Shown: positions 56,651 through 64,000 of the stretch, piece by piece | Layout of the letters: every line of letters starts with the position of its first letter | Numbering within the stretch: the stretch's first letter is position 1 | DNA from: Ligustrum vulgare | Lineage: Eukaryota; Streptophyta; Magnoliopsida; Lamiales; Oleaceae | Length of the DNA: 64,000 nucleotides | Direction of reading: 5' to 3' | Assembly: GCA_963555705.1 (NCBI GenBank) | Contig: OY743187.1 | Span: forward strand, 8,694,133-8,758,132 | The notes under the pieces: model-generated | Told to the model about the DNA's origin: nothing | What the model saw: the letters and a program-made list of their open reading frames with translations, nothing else | Databases searched by the model: none | Made by a program: the position numbers and the translations under genes

Positions 56651-58794
56651 TCTACTTCTGGTGCAAAATGTCAAATTTCACTAAAATTTCTTCTAATAAG
56701 ATAGTATTTTAAAAAAATTATTCAAATATATTCAAGGACAACTTCTAATTAAAATTTTCTTTACCATATTAAGGCGTGCTAGGACAGACCCAGGTAATTT
56801 TCTTCCCATCTTCTGAGGCTTAGATTAAGAAATAGAGCACGAGGAAGGAAATTACTTGGTATATACAAACTAGAGATCGAAAAAAATAAGAAAGGTTACG
56901 ATAAAAAATAAACGTTTTTTTTACCTTTTACTTTAGTCTGCTTAAATATTATACTCAATTAAAGCATGAAGTGTTACTATTTTGATGCACTACGAGTCGT
57001 ACAATTGACAACCTATTAGATTTTTTCATTTGTTAATTAAATACTTATCCTATTAACTTATAAATAATTAAACATGTCACGATCGAAAAATAAATGAAAA
57101 AATGAATAGGCTATTGTGAATATATGATGTGGCATGGCAGTTCACAAAATTGGAAAAATAAACCCTTAGCATGCATGACATTCTAGATGGGTCATCTTCT
57201 TTGAATTCTTTCTTGTATTTATGAGACACTTGAAAATAACGCTACGACTCTCTATCTGAGAAACATCAGGGGCTACCGCTTATTGAGAATTTTACCACCT
57301 TTATGTCCAAAAAATATTGAAATATTGCTTTTCCTTACGTTGCATACAAATTATTTATTTTCGTAATTGACAATTATTACTTTTGGATTTCGTCCTTTTT
57401 TATTTTATTCTATTCATTCAATAGCTAGTTTATAGATGCATCTAGATTAGTATAAACTCATTTTGACTTTGGGTTACTGAAATAATGACAAAAACATCAT
57501 TAGAGAGCTTGGTTTATAATCAGCGTAAATCTTGATTTTTCTTATCTCAAGATTAATTTGAGATGATTATTCATGTAATCTGACTTATAAATCAATTTGA
57601 TGTAATAGTACTATACAATAATTAAGTTCAAAGTTTATCGATTGGTTCACATTTTATTTATAGTTCGATTTTGATTAGAATATGTTATAATCTAAAATAA
57701 ATAAATCGAATTATATAAGACAATTTTCAAAACCATGATTATTATGATGCTCGGGCATATTTGACTAAATTTAAAAGGTGTTATAGGGCATGCGATTCTT
57801 CTTCTTCTTCATATTTATTTATTTATTTTTCTAGTAGCAGTTGTCAAAATGTGGTAATGAAAATACATTAAGTAATATTGTAAAAGATGTGTTGATTGGA
57901 GCATGTTTGGTTTAATTTTTTTTTTTTTTTTTTTTAAATTAAAAGTTGATAAAATATTATCTTTAATACAAATTTTTCTAGGACAAAAATTTTTTCTCTA
58001 CTTTTTATTTTTATTTAAACATTTCTAGGACTATAATTTACAAAACCATTTACCAAATACATAGGAAAATATTTATGATGATAATGATATGATATATATA
58101 TTAATCGAGATAATATGAGGATAATTAATTATGATATAATAAATTATAGAGTTGATGATAATGATGGCATTATTATAGATACATTTATTAACGTATCATA
58201 TGAAATATTATGATAACGTGATTTCAGTAAACCTTTTATAAATGGTTGTTTATAAATATTGTTTATAAATAGCGATATATCAAAATTAATTGGTCAATAT
58301 TTTTTAAAAGTAAAAAATGGCAGGCGAATTTTTGACTGGTAGAAATTGTTAACTTTCCAAAAAAAAAAAACTGATGAGGTTCTGTTATGTGATCTTTTAT
58401 AAACAACATTTATAAATAATTTTTACCAAACAGGTGCTAAATTATAGTCTTTAATATTCTTAAAGATAATAAAAAAAAAAAAAAAATTATTATGATCCTT
58501 GAAGACATTGCTTGAGACATGAAGGAGAACTTTGACAAACAATTTAGGCTAACCGAAATATTAGAAATATAAATATAATGCAATTATTACATAGTGGCTT
58601 CAAGCATAGAGAACGATGGATTTATAGACGAATATCTTTGATAGATGTTGACGACAAAAACATTTTGCTGACACGTGTCAATTTTTTTTTTTTTTTTTTT
58701 CAACTTAGGTCGGTATTTCTAGTTTAATAGGATTAACATTTAGAGATATAGTAATAAAATAAAGAAAAGAAAAGTAGTTATTCCTTGAAAGTAT
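56651..58794. other. AT-rich gene-free spacer
   Basis: No gene or clear element border is found. Poly-T runs at about 57918-57935 and 58681-58700 and motifs like GTTTATAAATATTG and TTTATAAACAACATTTATAA suggest MITE debris. A 12-base palindrome TGACACGTGTCA containing a G-box core is at 58669-58680. Confidence 0.4.
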
Positions 58795-59084
58795 TGTAAG
58801 TTTGTAACTGTCACTCCCAATTTGGCATATTTTTCAATGATGTAAATCCTGTTGTAAAACTACCAAAGTATTAGATAGAACAAGACTATCAAAATATTAG
58901 AGAGAATATAGAGATAGAGAGAGAATTTATGTATTCCAATTGTGTGTTAAATGAAGGAGTGAAGCACCCTATTTATAGGGGTAGATAATGGTACAATTGT
59001 AATAATATAAACTTTACAAGGGCATAATGGGTCATTCACACCCAAGATATTTATAACACTCCCCCTTGAATGACCTAATATTCA

Positions 59085-59253
59085 ATGTCTGCCTCGTTAA
59101 AAACCTTGCTAAGAAAACCCAGTGGAATAAAACTTAAGCTAAGGAAAAGAGTACAGTCATTGTGGAGTATAAAAATAAATGCTGCCTCATTAAAACCTTG
59201 CTAGGAAAACCCAGTGGGATAAAACCTAGACGAAGGAAAAAGAGTACAGCTAC
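59085..59253 (-). repeat. Duplicated motif between pol and 3' LTR of element D
   Basis: CTGCCTCGTTAAAAACC...AAGAAAACCCAGTGGAATAAAAC recurs as CTGCCTCATTAAAACC...GGAAAACCCAGTGGGATAAAAC about 90 bases later, each ending in AAGAGTACAG. It lies in the 3' untranslated part. Confidence 0.75.
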
Positions 59254-59268
59254 TCCCCCTGATATTAG

Positions 59269-62200
59269 TCATCGTAAATCGCTGAGCCGACGCATTCCTA
59301 TCTTATGTATCAATTTCTTGAGTGTAGATGTAGGTAATGCTTTAGTGAATAAGTCTGCCACATTATCACTTGATCGAATTTGTTGAACATCGATATCACC
59401 TGCTTTCTGAAGCTCATGTGTATAGAAGAATTTTGGAGAAATGTGCTTTGTTCTATCTCCTTTGATATAGCCTCCTTTAAGTTGTGCAATACAAGCTGCA
59501 TTATCTTCATACAATATCATTGGACTATCTTTTGTCGAAGCTAATCCACATGATGATTGGATATGATGAGTCATGTTTCTCAACCATATACATTCTCGAC
59601 TTGTTTCATGGATTGCAATAATTTCTGAATGATTTGAAGATGTTGCTGTCAAAGTTTGCTTCACGGATCTCCACGATATAGCCGTCCCACCACGTGTAAA
59701 CACATATCCTGTTTGTGATTTTGCTTGATGTGGATCAGAGAGATAACCTGCATCTGCATATCCCACTAAAGAAGATCCCAAATTGTGAGAATAAAATAAT
59801 CCCATATCAACAGTACCTTTTAGGTAACGAAGAATGTGTTTAACACCATTCCAATGCCTTTGAGTTGGTGCAGAACTATATCTTGCGAGTAGATTTACAG
59901 AAAAAGCTATATCAGGTCTAGTGCAATTTGCAAGATATGATAATGCTCCAATTGCACTTAGATATGGTACTTCTGGACCAAGAACATTTTCTCCATCTTC
60001 AAGTGGGCGAAATGGATCATTTTTTGGATCAAGTGATCGAACGACCATTGGTGATGTCAATGGATGTGCTATATCCATATAAAATCGCTTCAAAACCTTT
60101 TCTGTATATGAAGATTGATGAACAAATAGTCCTTCTGAAAAATGTTCAATTTGCAACCCAAGGCAAAATTTTGTTTTTCCCAAATCTTTCATCTCAAATT
60201 CATTTTTCAAGTAATCAGCAGTTTTGTTGAGCTCTTCTGGAGTTCCAATAAGATTTAAATCATCAACATAAACTGCCACTATTGCAAATCCAATATTTGT
60301 TTTCTTTATGAAAACACATGGGCATATATCATCATTTTTGTAACCCTCATTCAACAAGTATTCGCTGAGGCGATTATACCACATACGTCCAGATTGTTTC
60401 AATCCATATAATGATCTTTGCAATTTGATTGAAAACATACTCTTCGGGTATGTATCATTTATTTCTGGCACTTTAAGTCCTTCAGGGACTTTCATATATA
60501 TGTCACTATCAAGTGAGCCATATAAATATGCAGTTACTACATCCATAAGGCGCATATCGAGCCTTTCTGACACAGCCAAACTAATTAAAAATCTGAATGT
60601 GATGGCGTCCATGACGGGAGAATATGTTTCCTCATAATCAATTCCAGGTCTTTGTGAGAAACCTTGAGCTACAAGCCGGGCTTTGTACCTTGTAACTTCA
60701 TTATTTTCATTTCTTTTCCTTACAAAGACCCATTTGTATCCTACAGGGATTATATTTTCAGGTGTTCGAACTACTGGTCCGAACACCTTTCGTTTTTCTA
60801 AGGAATTCAACTCCGTCTGCATGGCTTCCTTCCATTTTGGCCAATCCTCTCTCTGTTGGCATTCTTTAACAGACAGTGGCTCAGGATCATTATTCTGAAT
60901 TATTTCAAGAGCCATTTGGAAGGCAAAAATATCATCTATAACAACATTCTCCCTTTCCCATAATTTATGAGATAACAAATAATTTATTGAAATCTCATTA
61001 TTCTCGGACATCTGTGATTCTGCAGGAATCACGTCATCACTATTAGATTGTTTCATTGAAATCTGTGGTTCTGCGGGAACCATGTCACCACTATTAGATT
61101 GTTTCATTGAAATCTGTGGTTCTGCGGGAACCATGTCACCACTATTAGATTGTTTCATTGAAATCTGTGGTTCTGCGGGAACCATGTCACCACTATTAGA
61201 TTGATCAATCTTTTCTATTATTACTCGTCCAGGAGTCTTTGGTTGGTTTAATTTCCTCTTACGAGGTATGATGTCTTTTGAACCAACTGGTCGACCACGC
61301 TTCTGGCGTTTTTGAGGTTCACTTGCTATAGCAGTTTGTCCTACAGGGACATCAATCTTTGCCGGAGTGTTTTCTGCTGGTATATATGACTTTGTCACTT
61401 TTCGTGTGTCAACAAATTCATCAGGTAATTGGTTTGCAATTCTTTGCAAATGAATAATTTTCTCAACCTCTTGCTCACATTGATTACTTCGGGGATCAAA
61501 GTGAGATAGAGTTGTTTCATTCCAAGAAATTTTATCTTGATTTTCAGGATGCAACTTTACTCCTCCTAAAGTTGGAAAGTTCATTTCATCGAAATGACAA
61601 TCTGCAAAACGTGCAGTAAACAAATCACCCGTTAAGGGTTCAAGGTACCTAATGATGGAAGGTGAATCAAAACCAACATAAATCCCAAGTCTACGTTGGG
61701 GACCCATTTTGGTACGTTGTGGGGGAGAGATTGGTACATGGACAGTACAACCAAAAACCCTTAGGTGAGAAATATTAGGTTCATGACCAGATGCAAGTTG
61801 CAGAGGTGAGTATTGATAATAAGCAGTTGGTCTTATGCGAATCAATGATGCAGCATGTAATATGGCATGACCCCAAACAGAAGCTGGGAGTTTTGTTTTC
61901 ATGAGTAGTGGTCTAGCAATTAATTGTAGACGTTTAATAAATGACTCCGCTAACCCATTTTGTGTATGGACATGAGAAACTGAATGTTCTATTGCAATCC
62001 CAATGGACATGCAATACTCATTGAATCTCTGTGATCTAAACTCACCAGCGTTATCAAGACGAATTGTCTTGATTGAGTAATCAGGAAATTGAGCTCGTAA
62101 TTTTATTATTTGAGCAAGTAGCCTAGAAAATGCTACATTTCTTGTGGACAGTAAACAGACATGCGACCATCTAGTAGAAGAATCAACTAGTACCATAAAA

Positions 62201-62892
62201 TAACGAAATGGTCCACATGGTGGGTGTATCGGCCCACATATATCTCCATGAATCCTTTCTAAGAAAGTTGGAGATTCAACATTTACCTTTGTAGTGGAAG
62301 GTCTAATGACCAATTTCCCTTGCGAGCAAGCAACACATGAATAATCATTAGGTGAAAGAATCTTCTGGTTCTTTAAAGGATGTCCATGTGAGTTGCTAAT
62401 TATTCGACGCATCATTATAGCTCCTGGATGTCCAAGTCGATCATGCCAAAGTCTAAAACTTTTTAAGTCTACGAACTTCGGGTTCGTGACGTTGTTTGAT
62501 TCGACTTCTTTTATGGATGTATAATACATTCCAGAAGGAAGTGCCGGAAGTTTTTCTTTTATCTGCTTCTGGCCAGATACAAAAGAAGTAATGCAAAGAT
62601 ATTCAATATTGTTTTCTTGCATTGTTTCAATGTGATATCCATTGCAGCGGATATCCTTAAAACTGAGCAAATTTCTTCTGGATTTGCTTGAGTATAGTGC
62701 ATCGTTAATACATAGTTGTGTATTATTTGATAAAATAATATAGGCTTTACCGGAGCCTTCAACGATCTTCGATGTGCCGCATATTGTATTAACATTATTT
62801 TCCGCTAATGTTAAGTTCAGAAAATACTTTTTCTTCCGGAGAATAGTATGTGTTGTTGCACTATCAACAAGACATGTATCTTGGCAATTCAT
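59269..62892 (-). CDS. Ty1/Copia pol polyprotein, intact (1207 aa)
   Basis: This open frame begins at ATG 62892 and has no stop. Protease: CLVDSATTHTIL (Asp-Ser-Ala in place of Asp-Ser-Gly). Integrase: WHDRLGHPG, CVACSQGK, then HGDICGP, RLDNAGEFRS and NGLAESFIKR, which hold the catalytic acids. A variable linker with four 17-residue repeats follows (about residues 563-630). RT: KWVFVRKRNENNEVTRYKAR, MDVVTAYLYGSLDSDIYM, VAVYVDDLNLIG. RNase H: GYADAGYLSDP, SSNHSEIIAIHE, YEDNAACIAQ. It is probably active in coding terms. Gag is a separate ORF upstream in another frame. Confidence 0.95.
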   Translation of the reverse strand: MNCQDTCLVDSATTHTILRKKKYFLNLTLAENNVNTICGTSKIVEGSGKAYIILSNNTQLCINDALYSSKSRRNLLSFKDIRCNGYHIETMQENNIEYLCITSFVSGQKQIKEKLPALPSGMYYTSIKEVESNNVTNPKFVDLKSFRLWHDRLGHPGAIMMRRIISNSHGHPLKNQKILSPNDYSCVACSQGKLVIRPSTTKVNVESPTFLERIHGDICGPIHPPCGPFRYFMVLVDSSTRWSHVCLLSTRNVAFSRLLAQIIKLRAQFPDYSIKTIRLDNAGEFRSQRFNEYCMSIGIAIEHSVSHVHTQNGLAESFIKRLQLIARPLLMKTKLPASVWGHAILHAASLIRIRPTAYYQYSPLQLASGHEPNISHLRVFGCTVHVPISPPQRTKMGPQRRLGIYVGFDSPSIIRYLEPLTGDLFTARFADCHFDEMNFPTLGGVKLHPENQDKISWNETTLSHFDPRSNQCEQEVEKIIHLQRIANQLPDEFVDTRKVTKSYIPAENTPAKIDVPVGQTAIASEPQKRQKRGRPVGSKDIIPRKRKLNQPKTPGRVIIEKIDQSNSGDMVPAEPQISMKQSNSGDMVPAEPQISMKQSNSGDMVPAEPQISMKQSNSDDVIPAESQMSENNEISINYLLSHKLWERENVVIDDIFAFQMALEIIQNNDPEPLSVKECQQREDWPKWKEAMQTELNSLEKRKVFGPVVRTPENIIPVGYKWVFVRKRNENNEVTRYKARLVAQGFSQRPGIDYEETYSPVMDAITFRFLISLAVSERLDMRLMDVVTAYLYGSLDSDIYMKVPEGLKVPEINDTYPKSMFSIKLQRSLYGLKQSGRMWYNRLSEYLLNEGYKNDDICPCVFIKKTNIGFAIVAVYVDDLNLIGTPEELNKTADYLKNEFEMKDLGKTKFCLGLQIEHFSEGLFVHQSSYTEKVLKRFYMDIAHPLTSPMVVRSLDPKNDPFRPLEDGENVLGPEVPYLSAIGALSYLANCTRPDIAFSVNLLARYSSAPTQRHWNGVKHILRYLKGTVDMGLFYSHNLGSSLVGYADAGYLSDPHQAKSQTGYVFTRGGTAISWRSVKQTLTATSSNHSEIIAIHETSRECIWLRNMTHHIQSSCGLASTKDSPMILYEDNAACIAQLKGGYIKGDRTKHISPKFFYTHELQKAGDIDVQQIRSSDNVADLFTKALPTSTLKKLIHKIGMRRLSDLR
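61005..61205 (-). repeat. 51-bp coding minisatellite in Copia D linker
   Basis: Three exact and one degenerate copy of a 51-base unit encode QSNSGDMVPAEPQISMK, between integrase and RT. Unit starts are 51 bases apart (motif at 61042, 61093, 61144). The frame is kept because 51 is a multiple of three. Confidence 0.9.
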
Positions 62893-63023
62893 CTAAAATA
62901 TAATCAAATAGATATTTTAGAAAAGTGAATTTATGATAAAAAGAAGTTAAACATAATTTAACATCAAACGGACAATACATATTAAGATTTCAAAATAACA
63001 TCGTGACTTTCTGATAAAGCAAA

Positions 63024-64000
63024 CTAATCTATATTTTCCATATCACCAGTACAAAAATCAGAGACATCTAAGTGTGTCCTATTAACTGGACAATCAGCTA
63101 AATTTGTCTCTATTTTTTCTTTTCCTTTGATAGACTGTTGGTAAAGGTCCACAAGATGTTTTGCCGTACGACAGGTACGTGACCAATGCCCTTTCATGCC
63201 ACATCGGAAGCAACTTTCTTCGTGTTGCCGTTTGATTATGTTATTCTCATTTGCCTTGTGCCTTTTAACCATGTGGCCATGTTGTTGATGATTTTGTCCA
63301 GAATTCCTTCCACGTCCACGTCCTTGTTCATGTCCGTGTCCACGCCTACGTTCGTGTCCACGGCCACGGCCACGTTTGTATCCGTGTCTATTTCTTGATA
63401 TAGCATTTGCTTCAGGAAATGCAGTACCACTTGCTTCAGGAAATGGTACAGAACCGGTTGGACGTAATCCGTGATTTTTCATCAACAACTCATTATTTTG
63501 TTCGGCTACCAAAAGGCAAGATATGAGTTCCGAGTACCTTTTAAAACCACGCTCACGATATTGCTGCTGCAGGAGCACATTTGAGGCGTGAAAGGTGGAG
63601 AATGTTTTTTCTAGCATATCTGCTTCAGTGATTTTTTCTCCACATAAATTCAATTTTGAACATATTCTAAATAGTTCAGAATTGTACTCACTCACAGTTT
63701 TAAAATCTTGTAAACGAAGATGCATCCATTCATAACGGGCTTTTGGGAGGACTACAGTCCTCTGATGGTCAAATCTGTCTTTTAAGTTTTTCCAGAGTTC
63801 TTGTGGATCCTTCACAGTAAGATATTCTATTTTCAATCCATCATGAAGATGGTGACGAAGGAAAATAAGTGCTTTTGCACGATCCTGCAGGGATTCGTTG
63901 TTTCCTTCTTTGATTGTTTCTCCAAGCCCTTTTGAAATAAGATGGATCTCGGCATCTAGGATCCATGATAGATAATTTTTCCCGGATAAATCTAGTGCAA
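63024..64000 (-). CDS. Ty1/Copia gag (element D), 5' end outside window
   Basis: The frame is open from the window edge to a TAG at 63026-63024. It shows a Copia gag core (ALDLSGKNYLSWILDAEIHL, YLTVKDPQELWKNLKDRF, YNSELFRICSKLNLCG), an Arg/Gly-rich repeat with RGRGRGHERRRGHGHE, and a CCHC knuckle CFRCGMKGHWSRTC. It ends TGDMENID. The pol start follows after 131 AT-rich bases, in another frame; TTTTAG stands directly before the pol ATG. The initiator codon is not in the window. Confidence 0.9.
   Translation of the reverse strand, partial: ALDLSGKNYLSWILDAEIHLISKGLGETIKEGNNESLQDRAKALIFLRHHLHDGLKIEYLTVKDPQELWKNLKDRFDHQRTVVLPKARYEWMHLRLQDFKTVSEYNSELFRICSKLNLCGEKITEADMLEKTFSTFHASNVLLQQQYRERGFKRYSELISCLLVAEQNNELLMKNHGLRPTGSVPFPEASGTAFPEANAISRNRHGYKRGRGRGHERRRGHGHEQGRGRGRNSGQNHQQHGHMVKRHKANENNIIKRQHEESCFRCGMKGHWSRTCRTAKHLVDLYQQSIKGKEKIETNLADCPVNRTHLDVSDFCTGDMENID

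Larger units (their letters stand above)
58795..64000 (-). mobile_element. Ty1/Copia retrotransposon (element D), running off the window
   Basis: The element lies on the minus strand. The likely 3' LTR is 58795-59058: it ends at ATAACA on the plus strand and is followed by a tract that on the minus strand reads CAAGGGGGAG (59059-59068). Next come a tandem repeat (59085-59253), an intact pol ORF, and gag. The 5' LTR and primer site lie beyond 64000. The left LTR border is an estimate because its partner is not visible. Confidence 0.85.

Noticed and set aside
62892..63024. A defined intron between gag and pol of Copia D
   Set aside because: The acceptor-like end is good, but no convincing in-phase donor is seen; kept only as a finding.

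Overview
This window is nuclear DNA of a flowering plant, most likely a eudicot. It holds three intron-bearing or intron-poor plant genes, very AT-rich spacers, and a dense nested set of plant transposable elements: Ty1/Copia and Ty3/Gypsy LTR elements, hAT elements, an L1-type LINE, Helitron-like DNA, and an endogenous pararetrovirus. I cannot name the species. No tRNA, rRNA or CRISPR was seen. Layout: 1-4102 is a decayed endogenous pararetrovirus (Caulimoviridae), running from RT/RNase H through a downstream ORF and a 35S-like promoter region into several small coiled-coil ORFs. 5343-7389 (-) is an L-type lectin receptor kinase with one frameshift. 8256-13724 (-) is a five-exon GH5 endo-beta-mannanase of the MAN2 type that appears intact. 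Its upstream region (about 13.8-14.94 kb) is present a second time at 22188-22640 plus 30857-31577. Between and inside those copies lie a decayed Copia element (about 15.1-17.9 kb), a decayed Gypsy element (about 17.9-21.6 kb), a Copia-like LTR fragment, and an 8.2 kb hAT element (22641-30856) with terminal inverted repeats and a near-perfect 8-bp target duplication. The hAT carries a broken transposase and a nested, strongly repetitive GTGACC/G-rich block. 32199-42617 (+) is a callose synthase gene of the intron-poor CALS11/CALS12 (GSL1/GSL5) group. A complete Copia element (33677-38715, -) sits inside its coding sequence with two identical 466-bp LTRs, a 5-bp AAGTT target duplication and an intact 1290-codon polyprotein. 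Removing the element and one 110-bp intron-like segment leaves an arithmetically open frame of 1754 codons. That 110-bp segment resembles the coding sequence right after it, so it looks like an intron born by tandem duplication. 42.6-58.8 kb is intergenic: MITEs, a Gypsy pol/LTR remnant, a second GTGACC block, a 5'-truncated LINE with a 16-bp target duplication, two tandem Helitron-like repeats, and a hAT MITE with a perfect TSD. 58795-64000 (-) is another Copia element with an intact pol ORF and a separate gag ORF that runs off the window end. The host genes are not a pathway cluster: a membrane receptor kinase, a mannan hydrolase and a callose synthase happen to be neighbours, though all relate to the cell surface or wall. 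Most of the window records successive transposon insertions, and the most notable events are the recent retrotransposon hit on the callose synthase and its candidate new intron.
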